A DNA stretch of 64,000 bases from Xenorhabdus vietnamensis (GTDB lineage: Bacteria > Pseudomonadota > Gammaproteobacteria > Enterobacterales > Enterobacteriaceae): assembly GCF_002127535.1 (NCBI RefSeq), contig NZ_MUBJ01000010.1, positions 92,366 through 156,365 of the forward strand. Direction: 5' to 3'. The notes beneath the pieces were generated by a model that was given only the letters and a program-made list of their open reading frames with translations, searched no databases and was not told where the DNA came from. Position 1 is the stretch's first letter. Each line of letters starts with the position of its first letter. Below, piece by piece: positions 31,094 to 40,691 of the stretch. The position numbers and the translations under genes were made by a program.

Positions 31094-32524
31094 TTGAATA
31101 CCAGTAAAGAAAACCAAAGTTTCTATTTTCATGACTATGAAACTTTTGGTAAGCATCCGGCCCTCGATCGTCCCGCACAATTTGCTGGAATTCGCACTGA
31201 CAGTGATTTCAATATCATTGAAGAGCCTTTAGTGGTGTATTGTGCTCCTGCTGACGATTATCTTCCCGAGCCTGAAGCTGTCATGATCACAGGAATTACA
31301 CCACAATTGGCATTGACAAAAGGTGTCAATGAAGCTGAATTTGCCCGGCAAATCCATGAAGCATTCAGTAAACCCAATACATGTATTCTTGGATTTAATA
31401 ATATTCGTTTCGACGATGAGGTCAGCCGTAATATCTTCTATCGTAATTTTTACGATCCTTATGCTTATAGCTGGCAAAAAGGTAATTCCCGATGGGATTT
31501 ACTCGATGTATTACGCGCCTGCTATGCCCTGCGTCCGGAAGGTATTGTCTGGCCGGAAAATGAGGATGGATTGCCTAGCTTCAAATTGGAACATCTGACA
31601 AAAGCCAACGGAATTGAGCATACTCATGCCCATGATGCCATGTCCGATGTTTATGCCACTATCGCAATGGCAAAACTGGTGAAAAAAAACCAACCTAAAT
31701 TGTTCGATTACTTTTTCCAATTAAGAAATAAACAGAAAGTCAGCAATCAGATTGATATCCCACAAATGAAACCTCTGGTTCATGTATCAGGCATGTTCGG
31801 AACTCTACGCAGCAATATTAGTCTGATCGCCCCTTTAGCATGGCATCCAAATAACCGTAATGCAGTCATCATGTGCGATCTGGCAGGTGATATCTCTCCA
31901 CTTCTGGAACTCAGCGCAAATGAATTACGCGAACGTCTGTATACACGACGGGATGAATTACAGCCAGATCAAAGCCCGGTGCCAATTAAATTAGTGCATA
32001 TCAATAAATGCCCAATTATTGCACCAGAAAATACCTTACGGCCACAAGATGCAGAACGAGTAGGATTAGACCGCAAACAATGTGAGAAAAATCTGGCTAT
32101 CTTGCGCGCCAACTCACAAATCAGAGAGAAAGTCGTTGAATTGTTTTCTCATCCAGAAATATTTCCAGAGTCTGATAATGTCGATACTAAACTATACAGC
32201 GGCTTTTTCAGTGATGCCGACAAAACTGCAATGGAAATTATCAGAGAAACTCCGCCCCAAAACTTACCGGCCTTGGATTTAACGTTCCAAGATACACGTA
32301 TTAAACCGTTGTTATTCCGCTATCGTGCAAGAAATTATCCAGCAACACTGGATTATGACGAGCAACAACGCTGGCTACGTCATCGTCAAGATACGTTAAC
32401 ACAGGAAAATATCAGCCAATATCTTGCAACTATTGAAGGATTTTTTGTTGAATATCAGTCTGATGAAGAAAAATGCCGTCAGTTAAAAGCACTGGTTGAT
32501 TATGTAGTTCAAATCGCTGGATAA
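31094..32524 (+). CDS. sbcB: Exodeoxyribonuclease I
   Basis: ExoI degrades single-stranded DNA 3' to 5' in recombination and mismatch repair. The DEDD nuclease residues are visible: FHDYETFG near residue 13, NNIRFDDE near 105 and HDAMSDVYA near 180. The SH3-like and C-terminal domains follow with LAWHPNNRNAVIM, LVHINKCPI and FRYRARNYPATLDYDEQ. The 476 residues compare with 475 in E. coli. Start is TTG at 31094, with GGAG about 11 bases upstream; no ATG gives the conserved N-terminus. Confidence 0.97.
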   Translation: MNTSKENQSFYFHDYETFGKHPALDRPAQFAGIRTDSDFNIIEEPLVVYCAPADDYLPEPEAVMITGITPQLALTKGVNEAEFARQIHEAFSKPNTCILGFNNIRFDDEVSRNIFYRNFYDPYAYSWQKGNSRWDLLDVLRACYALRPEGIVWPENEDGLPSFKLEHLTKANGIEHTHAHDAMSDVYATIAMAKLVKKNQPKLFDYFFQLRNKQKVSNQIDIPQMKPLVHVSGMFGTLRSNISLIAPLAWHPNNRNAVIMCDLAGDISPLLELSANELRERLYTRRDELQPDQSPVPIKLVHINKCPIIAPENTLRPQDAERVGLDRKQCEKNLAILRANSQIREKVVELFSHPEIFPESDNVDTKLYSGFFSDADKTAMEIIRETPPQNLPALDLTFQDTRIKPLLFRYRARNYPATLDYDEQQRWLRHRQDTLTQENISQYLATIEGFFVEYQSDEEKCRQLKALVDYVVQIAG

Positions 32525-32595
32525 AACTTCTATATAAATTCTCTATGCCCAATGGCTTTCGAGTTGTGTCTGAACGATAAAGAAAATATTTATTT

Positions 32596-32639
32596 AAAAA
32601 AGAAAAAGACAAAACATTATGTGTGTCTTTTTCTTTTTT
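32596..32639. terminator. Bidirectional terminator between sbcB and dld
   Basis: AGAAAAAGACA (32601-32611) pairs with TGTCTTTTTCT (32624-32634), with A-rich and T-rich flanks, so it works in both directions between convergent genes. Confidence 0.8.
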
Positions 32640-32659
32640 CATTCCATCATAAAGATAAG

Positions 32660-34405
32660 CTAATCATGTTGATGTTCAGTAACTTGGCAACCGCATTCTC
32701 TCCCCCAATTTTTCAACTTGGAGGTTTTACCAATCCCCGGATTTAAAGTATTAGTTGGATCAGTTAATTGATAGAAACGCTTAAGCAGTGGTTTAGCTTT
32801 ATATAAGTGACCAACGTTATGTTCGGCAGGATATTCCGCGCCTCGTTGATTCAAAATTTCCAACATTCTTGTTTTCAATGCATGAACATCTATACCTTTT
32901 TTAACAATATAGTCCTGATGGAATACATGACACATAAAATGTCCATAATATAGCCGATGAACTAACGCTTCATTGATTTCGGCGGGCAAAGTTTCAAACC
33001 ATTCACGATCATTACGGCGCAAAGCGATATCCAATGCCAAAATATCTTCTACTTCATTACTGTGAACAGCTTGGTAACGAATAGCTGCCCCTGCGGCTGC
33101 AAAACGATGTAAGAATGCTTTCGCCCCCTCTTCTGGGGAACAAGCAAAATACTCGCCATCAGCTTGTTTAAAATAATTTTCCAGCCACTCACTCGCCTCT
33201 TTTATACCTTCACCCGACATTTTCAGCATCAAGTGATGCTCGAAGCGGTTTCGATATTCTTTCAGGCGAATGGGTAAATGAGAGGGTAACAAACGGCTCA
33301 GCCCCTGCATAACACGATCTGTCAGATGTGATGGCAAAAATGGCACTTTGCCTAATGTAGCATCAACTCGTCCTTTCAAGTTGAAAAACATTGGCATTTT
33401 ATCTGTGCCCAGTTTATCAATCATAACGAAGGTGTCTTTCCCATATATTTCTGCAATATCAAATATATCCCGATGCATGTATTCCCCAGCGACTGGCAAG
33501 TACTGAAAATTAGATAAAATATAACGCCGCAATTCTGTCAATACTTCCGGTTGGTTGGTGCCGATATAAAAAACCTGCGAAGTTGACTCTGCCGGAAAAG
33601 TATCAAGACGAACCGCAAAAACAATTAATTTCCCTGCACAACCCGAGGCTTCAAATAACCTGCGCTCATCAGCATTAAACCTTGATGGCGTATCTGCATT
33701 TATATCTCGGACGCGCTGTGAATATTCATGATCAGAACCAGCACTGCCACCATGCTGGATATCTTCAGCGCGGTAACTTTGCTCTTCCAAACAAATCAAA
33801 ATATCTTCGGGTTGATCACCCAAGGATATTCCCAAATGGTTAATTAGTTCAGCCTCTCCTTTTTCATTAACTCGGCCATAAAGCGCCATTTCAGTGTAAG
33901 CTGGCCCACGTTGAACTAAAGAACCCCCTGAATTATTACAAATTCCACCAACAACGGATGCACCAATACAAGACGAACCAATAACTGAGTGTGGTTCACG
34001 TCCCAATGGTTTCAATACCTTCTCTAAATGCCATAATGTACTGCCGGGGAATGCAATGACTTGATTCGTTGACTGAAGAATCTGAATTTTATCCATTCGT
34101 AAAGTGCTGATAATGACAATATCGCGATCATAATCATTGCCACTCGGTGTGGATCCTTCCGTTAACCCAGTATTGGCTGCCTGCATCAAAATAATTTTGT
34201 CGGCTTCAACACAGGCTTTGAATACTTTCCACTGTTCCAATAATGATTCAGGAAATACAACTGCAAGGGCATTTCCTTGTCCAGAACGAAAACCTTTGCG
34301 GTAACGTTCCGTTTTTCTGGGTTCAGTAAGAATATGAGAGAGTCCAACAATATTTGTGAGAGTGGCGATTAATCGCTGATTTTGAGGATTTTTAGCATCA
34401 TTCAT
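32660..34405 (-). CDS. dld: Quinone-dependent D-lactate dehydrogenase
   Basis: Dld is a peripheral inner-membrane flavoprotein that oxidises D-lactate to pyruvate and feeds electrons to quinone. The PCMH-type FAD domain has ANTGLTEGSTPSGNDYDRD near residue 80 and IGSSCIGASVVGGICNNSGG near 140, followed by LVQRGPAYTEM. The membrane-binding domain lies about 270-425, and the cap ends with EYPAEHNVGHLY and NPGIGKTSK. The 581 residues compare with 571 in E. coli. It is a single gene converging on sbcB. Confidence 0.97.
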   Translation of the reverse strand: MNDAKNPQNQRLIATLTNIVGLSHILTEPRKTERYRKGFRSGQGNALAVVFPESLLEQWKVFKACVEADKIILMQAANTGLTEGSTPSGNDYDRDIVIISTLRMDKIQILQSTNQVIAFPGSTLWHLEKVLKPLGREPHSVIGSSCIGASVVGGICNNSGGSLVQRGPAYTEMALYGRVNEKGEAELINHLGISLGDQPEDILICLEEQSYRAEDIQHGGSAGSDHEYSQRVRDINADTPSRFNADERRLFEASGCAGKLIVFAVRLDTFPAESTSQVFYIGTNQPEVLTELRRYILSNFQYLPVAGEYMHRDIFDIAEIYGKDTFVMIDKLGTDKMPMFFNLKGRVDATLGKVPFLPSHLTDRVMQGLSRLLPSHLPIRLKEYRNRFEHHLMLKMSGEGIKEASEWLENYFKQADGEYFACSPEEGAKAFLHRFAAAGAAIRYQAVHSNEVEDILALDIALRRNDREWFETLPAEINEALVHRLYYGHFMCHVFHQDYIVKKGIDVHALKTRMLEILNQRGAEYPAEHNVGHLYKAKPLLKRFYQLTDPTNTLNPGIGKTSKLKNWGRECGCQVTEHQHD

Positions 34406-34542
34406 AATAATTCTCTTACCTTATTATTAGAGCCGGACAAACCAGATCTTAATGAAATCAGGCATGGCTAATTTGCTATTTATTATATGATGTCTTTTGA
34501 TGATATTTGTGTAATTTATACTCTTTTTTTCATTTCAAATAA

Positions 34543-34568
34543 GAAACAGCACCCCAAGGTACTGTTTC
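34543..34568 (-). terminator. Hairpin downstream of puuP
   Basis: GAAACAGTACC and GGTGCTGTTTC form an 11-bp stem on the minus strand with one mismatch and loop TTGG, followed by TTATTTG. It is 70 bases past the puuP stop. Confidence 0.65.
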
Positions 34569-34639
34569 AGAAGGAAAATACTTATCTATTTTTCAATTTC
34601 AAACCACTGCTTTTTAGCAACAACCGAATCGTTCTCTGA

Positions 34640-36016
34640 CTATGATTCAGTAAATTGTGGCATTGGTTGACGGAAGCTACGAGTCAGGAAAAACATGTAA
34701 AGAAGACCAATGCTCCCCCAAATCAAACCTAATTCCATAGAGTTTACTTCCAAATTCATCCACAAGACACCCACTGTCGCAGCACCAAGAAGTGGTAAGA
34801 TCAAGAAGTTCAAGGTGTCTTTCAATGTATTATTACGGCGTTCACGAATATAGAATTGAGAAATCACCGATAAGTTCACAAACGTAAATGCAACCAATGC
34901 ACCAAAATTAATCAGAGCCGTTGCAGTCACCAGATTCAACCAACCTGCGGATAAAGCAATAATGCCAACCAATATCACGTTGATTGATGGAGTACGCCAT
35001 TTAGGGTGAACATAAGCAAATACTTTTTCAGGCAATACACCATCACGCCCCATTACATAGAGTAGACGAGATACACCTGCGTGTGCTGCCATACCAGAAG
35101 CCATCACGGTTACACAGGAAAACACCAAAATAATTGATTGAAATAGTGCCCCTGCAACATACAGCATAATTTCTGGTTGAGATTCATTAGGGTTTTTAAA
35201 CTGAGAAATATCAGGGAAATAGAGCTGTAAGAAATAAGACACTGCAATGAAGATAACACCACCAATTAATGCGGTCAGGAAAATAGCTTTTGGAATAACC
35301 TTTTCTGCATTAGGTGTTTCTTCAGATAAAGAGCTAATACCATCAAACCCGAGGAAAGAGAAACAAAGTATCGTCGCTCCAGTTATCATTGGAATCAATT
35401 TTGCTTCTTCCGACGTAAACGGTCGCATACTGAGCAAAGTGCCAGCACCTTCTCCGTTATGTACGCCAGACATTAAGAAACCGACAAATGCCACCATGAC
35501 AGCAATTTGCACAACCACAATCAGGCCATTAAGGTTCGCTACAACATTAATGCCACTCAGGTTGAACACTGTCATCAATACAGCCAAACCAACCACAAAG
35601 ATCCAAGGATCAATGCCTGGGAAAATGGCTTGAAGATAAATTTTTGCCAGCAGGATATTGATCATCGGCATAAGCAGATAATCCAGTAAAGACGACCAAC
35701 CTACCATAAACCCAAGATGGGGATTCATTGATTTTTGTACGTATGTGTAGGCGGAACCTGCTGATGGAAAACGTTTTACTAATTTTCCATAACTTAAAGC
35801 TGTAAATAAAATTGCGGTCAGTGCGATAGCATAAGATGTCGCAACATGTCCATCCGTCAGTTTAGAAACTATGCCAAAAGTATCAAAGATAGTCATTGGC
35901 TGCATGTATGCAAGACCCATCATAACTACTTGAAACAAAGTCAATGTTCTTCTCAATTGAACGCGATTGCTGGCACTGGCTTGGTTAGTGCCGAGAGGGA
36001 TTGAATTATGCGACAT
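34640..36016 (-). CDS. puuP: Putrescine importer PuuP (APC superfamily)
   Basis: PuuP is a proton-coupled putrescine permease of the inner membrane. The 458 residues carry about 12 hydrophobic segments and follow E. coli PuuP throughout: [25 protein letters not shown] at the N-terminus in parts, [64 protein letters not shown] and [11 protein letters not shown]. The ATG at 36016 has GGGAGG 8 bases upstream. No puuABCD catabolic genes or puuR are nearby, so uptake may feed another amine pathway. Its upstream region contains an unusual leader with a terminator-like hairpin and an overlapping open frame. Confidence 0.93.
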   Translation of the reverse strand: MSHNSIPLGTNQASASNRVQLRRTLTLFQVVMMGLAYMQPMTIFDTFGIVSKLTDGHVATSYAIALTAILFTALSYGKLVKRFPSAGSAYTYVQKSMNPHLGFMVGWSSLLDYLLMPMINILLAKIYLQAIFPGIDPWIFVVGLAVLMTVFNLSGINVVANLNGLIVVVQIAVMVAFVGFLMSGVHNGEGAGTLLSMRPFTSEEAKLIPMITGATILCFSFLGFDGISSLSEETPNAEKVIPKAIFLTALIGGVIFIAVSYFLQLYFPDISQFKNPNESQPEIMLYVAGALFQSIILVFSCVTVMASGMAAHAGVSRLLYVMGRDGVLPEKVFAYVHPKWRTPSINVILVGIIALSAGWLNLVTATALINFGALVAFTFVNLSVISQFYIRERRNNTLKDTLNFLILPLLGAATVGVLWMNLEVNSMELGLIWGSIGLLYMFFLTRSFRQPMPQFTES

Positions 36017-36366
36017 GAGCGAAACCTCCCATAACTTCGATTTGGGTACTGATACAACTACTTAATCGATAGTTACTGGGTAGACTTCGCATCTGTCTAT
36101 AGACAGAAAAGAAAGAAGAATTAGAGGATGGTGAACTGACAGAGGGCCATGCCCCGTAGTCATCGTTGCAGCAACGAGCGCCAATTGGCACAAGTGCAAA
36201 AGAGAATAGTTGCTCCATATTTGCATTCCTCAGTACAGCAACCCAGTTTCAATTATGGTTGCTTATGGTCAGTATCGATCCGGAACAGAATCCGGCCTCT
36301 TGGTGTTGTAAAAAATAACTCAAAGCAAAAAAAATAACTGGTGCATATTTACGCACCAGTTATTTT
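36017..36366 (-). promoter_or_regulatory. puuP leader: terminator hairpin and overlapping leader ORF
   Basis: On the minus strand a 14-bp stem (36331-36344 with 36353-36366) is followed by eight T, a strong intrinsic terminator 310 bases before puuP. Next comes a short hairpin CCGGA-TCCGG (36280-36295). An ATG at 36218 with GAGG 9 bases upstream opens a 70-codon frame that ends at 36006, eleven bases inside puuP, with TAA after GCTCATGTCGCA. The frame resembles no protein I know and contains clusters of serine. This arrangement fits transcription attenuation or translational coupling, possibly sensing polyamines. The upstream receptor gene has its own terminator at 36579-36618, so this one is not needed for it. 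Confidence 0.5.
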
Positions 36367-36578
36367 TAGTGCACGCATTTTGCACTTCAAGTCCAGAAAT
36401 AGCAAGCGCCATGACACTAAAAATTCATTATTTTTTACGACACTACAAGGCCTTATAAAATAAGCTCTTACTGAGTTTGTGCTCAAGCCTAACGCCTTCA
36501 TATCCGTTGATTGGCCTTTGGTTGTTTTTTAGCACAGAGGAGAACTATTTACCATTTAATTATGCGTATTTTTATAGC

Positions 36579-36618
36579 AAAAAATCATCCTATCATCGAA
36601 AAATTGATAACGGGATGA
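36579..36618 (-). terminator. Terminator of the siderophore receptor gene
   Basis: On the minus strand TCATCC...TATCA pairs with TGATA-GGATGA (three bases bulged), followed by six T, about 60 bases past the receptor stop. Confidence 0.75.
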
Positions 36619-36678
36619 CTCTATATCATGTCTAAATGTTATGCATATGACTAATATTAATAAAAAACAAAATATTAA

Positions 36679-38643
36679 TTAAAAGTCATAATTAATGCCG
36701 ATATTGTAACGGCGACCATCTAAGACTGCTCCGTGGATTTCTTGAGTAACACGTTTATCAAAGAGGTTGTAAACGCCTCCCATTAAGCGGAGGTTTTTTG
36801 TCAGGTTATAAGACATCCCAAAATCGACAAAGGCGTAAGAAGGTGTACCATTTTGCTTATTTTTACGATATTGGTAATCTTTTGTTTTCCCTCTGAAATT
36901 AGTACGAACCCACGTATCCATCTCTGGTAATGGTTGCCAATTCAAAGTTGCATTCGCCATATGTGTCGGCATTTTATTTAATGGCAATCCTTTGAATTTC
37001 CCACTCTTTTGCTCAGATTCGGAATAAGTGTAGTTTGCCAATAATGACCAGTTTTCTACAATATTCCATTGCACTGTAGTCTCAATTCCCCGTAGATTAG
37101 CTTTATCTACATTGATTCTTTCATTAATAAAATCATAATTTAACCCACCAATTGGTGAACATATTGTTGGAGGAGTAGCTTTGTTATCACATTTAGTAAA
37201 TTCAGTGATTTTATTTTTGAAGTCTGTATTAAAAACAGTAATACCAATATTAAAGTTTTCTTGGTTATTCCAAATTACGCCAATTTCTTCACTAACACTT
37301 TTTTCTGGTTTTAAGTTGGGGTTTCCTAAAATCATTCCATTTAGCTCACCACCTCCTGTTACCTGCCCCCAATTAGGCGAAACTTGGCGCAAATTAGGCG
37401 AACGATAACCAGTAGATACACCACCTTTGATTGTCCAATATTCATCAACATGCCATACACCATACAAACGAGGAGTCCAATTTGCTCCGAAGTTTTCGTC
37501 TTTATCTAATCGAATTCCTCCCGTTAGAGCAAAATCATTAGTCATTTGCCATTCATCTTCCGCAAATAGAGCCCAACTCCAACGGGTTAACTTATTTATA
37601 TCTTTTGCTGAAGGCAATTGGTTACTAGTACTGTCTTTCAACATTTCATAACGGTACTGTCCACCTACACTTAGTGTATGATCACCCAACGTTAATACAG
37701 TCTGGTTATTAAATACTGTGTCATCATATTTCATTTTACGTTCTGGATTATGAGATTCATCTCGCTGGATATAAGAAGTCATTAAGCCAAAATCATAAAC
37801 ACCTGTATGAGTAATTGAATAATTATTACGCTTATAGCGACTTATATCATCTGATTTACGGCTCTTACCAGCCGTTGCGTCACGATCTTGTTCATAACGT
37901 CCAATTTCAAAGTCGAAACTATTTTGTTCATCAGGCGTTAAAGAGAAAGTCGCTGCACCGTTACGCATTTCTTGTTCTCTAAATCCACCATTAAATTTAT
38001 CTTCGTTACGGTGAGAAAACAGTCCATTAACTTTTAATCCCAACAATCCATCAATCAATGGCCCTGCTGCATAAGCGCTGGTTTGATAGCTGTTACCAGA
38101 ATTTTTACTCTCGGTCAGAGTAGTATCTGCACGCAAGCTGACATGCCACTCTTTCTGTACCTTACGGGTAATAATATTGATTACTCCCCCCATAGCATCC
38201 GAGCCATAAAGGGAGGACATTGGGCCACGTACAATTTCCACTCGCTCAATGGACGCCAATGGAGGTAGCCATCCCTGTTCAATACCTGAGCCATCACTAT
38301 TTGGACGAGTGCTACGTGTATCCATACGCTTACCGTCAACTAAGATCATGGTATATTGTGATGACATACCACGAATACTGATATCACTGCTACTACCACC
38401 ACCAGTAACAACCACGCCCGGCACATCTTTTAATGCATCCGTTACATCACGGTAGGCTTTAGTTTCCAGTTGCTCACGGCTGACAACTGAAATAGAAGCT
38501 GGTGCATCTTCAATCTTTTGCTGGAATCCCGCCGCTGTAGTGACAATAATTTTATCTTCACTATTATTAGCAGCCAAAACAGTGCTGGATGAAATCGCAG
38601 CAATAATACTTAGTACAATTTTTTTCTTTGCAAAAACAGCCAT
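36679..38643 (-). CDS. TonB-dependent siderophore receptor, CirA/YiuR-like
   Basis: This is an outer-membrane gated channel for a ferric chelate. Start is ATG 38643 with GGAGA 7 bases upstream, followed by a signal peptide ending VLAANN. The TonB box is probably DKIIVTT. The plug domain shows APASISVVSREQLE, ISIRGMSSQYTMILVDGKR and VEIVRGPMSSLYGSDAMGG (the last typical of CirA/IrgA-type catecholate receptors), and the barrel ends with the aromatic C-terminus NIGINYDF. The 654 residues fit the family. It is the last gene after an SBP-permease-ATPase set on the same strand. This order resembles Yersinia yiuABC-yiuR. Ligand unknown, perhaps a catecholate; that is inference. Confidence 0.88.
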   Translation of the reverse strand: MAVFAKKKIVLSIIAAISSSTVLAANNSEDKIIVTTAAGFQQKIEDAPASISVVSREQLETKAYRDVTDALKDVPGVVVTGGGSSSDISIRGMSSQYTMILVDGKRMDTRSTRPNSDGSGIEQGWLPPLASIERVEIVRGPMSSLYGSDAMGGVINIITRKVQKEWHVSLRADTTLTESKNSGNSYQTSAYAAGPLIDGLLGLKVNGLFSHRNEDKFNGGFREQEMRNGAATFSLTPDEQNSFDFEIGRYEQDRDATAGKSRKSDDISRYKRNNYSITHTGVYDFGLMTSYIQRDESHNPERKMKYDDTVFNNQTVLTLGDHTLSVGGQYRYEMLKDSTSNQLPSAKDINKLTRWSWALFAEDEWQMTNDFALTGGIRLDKDENFGANWTPRLYGVWHVDEYWTIKGGVSTGYRSPNLRQVSPNWGQVTGGGELNGMILGNPNLKPEKSVSEEIGVIWNNQENFNIGITVFNTDFKNKITEFTKCDNKATPPTICSPIGGLNYDFINERINVDKANLRGIETTVQWNIVENWSLLANYTYSESEQKSGKFKGLPLNKMPTHMANATLNWQPLPEMDTWVRTNFRGKTKDYQYRKNKQNGTPSYAFVDFGMSYNLTKNLRLMGGVYNLFDKRVTQEIHGAVLDGRRYNIGINYDF

Positions 38644-38800
38644 TCCCGATTCTCCAAAAGGTAGAATAGAATTATTTAAATTAATATGGGTAACCAACAC
38701 GCGTCCATAGTCAGGGATAATTAATTACCCCTGTCAGTGTTATATTTATTAGATTAATTACACTTTATTTTTATTAAAGCGATTTATAACTTTTATTATT

Positions 38801-39589
38801 CTAACTTACTAATTCTGTCACTAAACCATCAATTAATACTTGTGGTACTCCCTGAGAACAATGTTCAATTCGGCCTTTGATACCATAAACTTCTGCCAAA
38901 CTACCCGGAGTAATAACTTGTTCAGGTGTACCTTCGGAAATTAATTTACCTTTCTTTAGCATTAATACATGGTCACCATGACGCAATGCGATATTAATAT
39001 CGTGAACAACAACAATCGTAATAATATTACGACGACGCGTTTCACGTGCAACTAAATCCATTACATGATATTGGTAATTTAAATCCAAAGCACTTAATGG
39101 TTCATCTAATAATAATAATGTCGGACGGCGGATTAATGATTGAGCCAACCCAACCAACTGTTTCTGACCACCAGATAGTTGGTCCAGATAACTAAGCGCC
39201 AAATGCTCAATACCAAGTTGGCGTAGCAGTTCCATGACTTCTTGTTCACATTGGCTACTACTCACACTACCTGATGCTCGTTGAGCAACGATGACCGATT
39301 CCAATACATGAAGATGCACACCCGCCGGTAATGATTGAGGTAAATAAACCACCTTTTGAGCGCGTTGGGCAAAATTCATCTTCATCAGATCCTGCCCATC
39401 CAACAGCAGTTCACCGCTGGCTTTATTCAATCCCGCCAGCGAACGTAGAAGTGTGGATTTACCACAACCATTCGGCCCTAATAATACGGTAATTTGACCA
39501 CGCGGCAATACATTGAAGTCTAGATTGTTAATTACCGGATGCTTCGGATACCCTGTCGTCAATCGATTAATTTTCAATCCCTGACTCAT
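38801..39589 (-). CDS. Ferric-siderophore ABC transporter, ATPase
   Basis: A 262-residue ABC ATPase of the FecE/FepC type. Walker A is LGPNGCGKSTLLR near residue 38, the signature is LSGGQKQL near 139, Walker B is LLLLDEPLSALD near 158, and the switch histidine is in VVHDINIA near 195. Its ATG overlaps the permease stop as ATGA, so the two are co-translated. It energises import of an iron chelate from the periplasm. It is separated from the receptor gene by about 160 bases, which contain a small palindrome around 38712-38733 (CAGGG-CCCTG arms). Confidence 0.93.
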   Translation of the reverse strand: MSQGLKINRLTTGYPKHPVINNLDFNVLPRGQITVLLGPNGCGKSTLLRSLAGLNKASGELLLDGQDLMKMNFAQRAQKVVYLPQSLPAGVHLHVLESVIVAQRASGSVSSSQCEQEVMELLRQLGIEHLALSYLDQLSGGQKQLVGLAQSLIRRPTLLLLDEPLSALDLNYQYHVMDLVARETRRRNIITIVVVHDINIALRHGDHVLMLKKGKLISEGTPEQVITPGSLAEVYGIKGRIEHCSQGVPQVLIDGLVTELVS

Positions 39590-40671
39590 ACATTCCCCCT
39601 ATGGCGTAAAACAATGCTCAGGAAGAAAGGCACACCGACCAACGATGTTACGATCCCAACCGGTATGATAACGCCCGGAATCAGGTTTTTAGAGGCGATG
39701 GAAGCCATTGATAAAACCAATGCACCAATCAACGCACTCGCAGGCAGGAAAAAACGGTGATCTTCGCCAAACATCATTCTGGCGATATGAGGAGCAACCA
39801 ATCCAATAAAAGCAATTGGGCCAACAAATGCAACTGCCAATGCTGTCAGGATACTGATACGTAACAATGTTCCCAAACGAAGGCGGCTGATATTGATACC
39901 AAAGCTGATCGCGCGATCTTCTCCCAGACGCAACGCGGTCAACTTCCAAGAATTACTCATTGATATAGGCATCATGACTGAGAAAACTAACATCATAACA
40001 CCCAATTTTTCCCATGTTGCTCTGCCTAAGCTACCCATTGTCCAAAAAACCAACCCTTGTAAGGTATCTTCCGTAGCGATAAATTGCATCATTGAAACTA
40101 ACGCATTGAAGGTAAACACCATCGCAATTCCGAACAATACAACGCCGGAGGTTGCAACTCTTGTCCAACGGGTAATACCATCAAGCATCAGGGCAGCCAA
40201 TAATGCGAAGAGAAAAGCATTTGCGGAAATAAACCACTGATCTGGGATTCCCGGAATACCAATTCCAAGCACAATGGCCAATGCCGCACCAAAAGAAGCG
40301 GCATTGGAAACCCCCAAAGTAAATGGACTAGCTAGTGGGTTATTCAGGATTGTCTGCATTTCAGCGCCAGCCAATCCAAGCGATAGGCCGATCACTACCG
40401 CCATCAGGGTATAGGGTAATCGAATATCCCAAACAATCACCCGTGTTGCTGCGTTAACACTTTCTGGTGAAACCAGTGTTTGCCAGAGGGTTTGCAGTGA
40501 TAACCCTGATGGTCCCATTGTAAAATCCAATACAACAGAGGTGCCAATCACCAAAACGATGAATAATATCCATGCAATACGTCGGCGCAGGATAAGACGA
40601 TAATGTTCTTTTATATCGCAATCATTTAATTGCTGTTTCACCATTGGCATAGGCTCGGTAGTGACACTCAT
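39586..40671 (-). CDS. Ferric-siderophore ABC transporter, permease (FecCD family)
   Basis: The 361-residue protein has the FecCD/BtuC pattern: an N-terminal helix, about ten membrane segments, and the conserved LAGAEMQTILNNPLASPFTLGVSNAASFGA region (read in parts) near residue 95. The C-terminal PIAFIGLVAPHIARMMFGEDHR is the ATPase-coupling segment. It is the only permease in the operon, so it probably works as a homodimer. It starts 21 bases after the binding-protein gene. Confidence 0.93.
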   Translation of the reverse strand: MSVTTEPMPMVKQQLNDCDIKEHYRLILRRRIAWILFIVLVIGTSVVLDFTMGPSGLSLQTLWQTLVSPESVNAATRVIVWDIRLPYTLMAVVIGLSLGLAGAEMQTILNNPLASPFTLGVSNAASFGAALAIVLGIGIPGIPDQWFISANAFLFALLAALMLDGITRWTRVATSGVVLFGIAMVFTFNALVSMMQFIATEDTLQGLVFWTMGSLGRATWEKLGVMMLVFSVMMPISMSNSWKLTALRLGEDRAISFGINISRLRLGTLLRISILTALAVAFVGPIAFIGLVAPHIARMMFGEDHRFFLPASALIGALVLSMASIASKNLIPGVIIPVGIVTSLVGVPFFLSIVLRHRGNV

Positions 40672-40691
40672 TTTTTATTACCTATTACTGC

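Noticed and set aside
36340..36440. Sigma-54 promoter or NtrC site near the puuP leader
   Set aside because: GG and GC elements are 11 rather than 12 bases apart, and the GCAC/GTGC pairs belong to the terminator stem.
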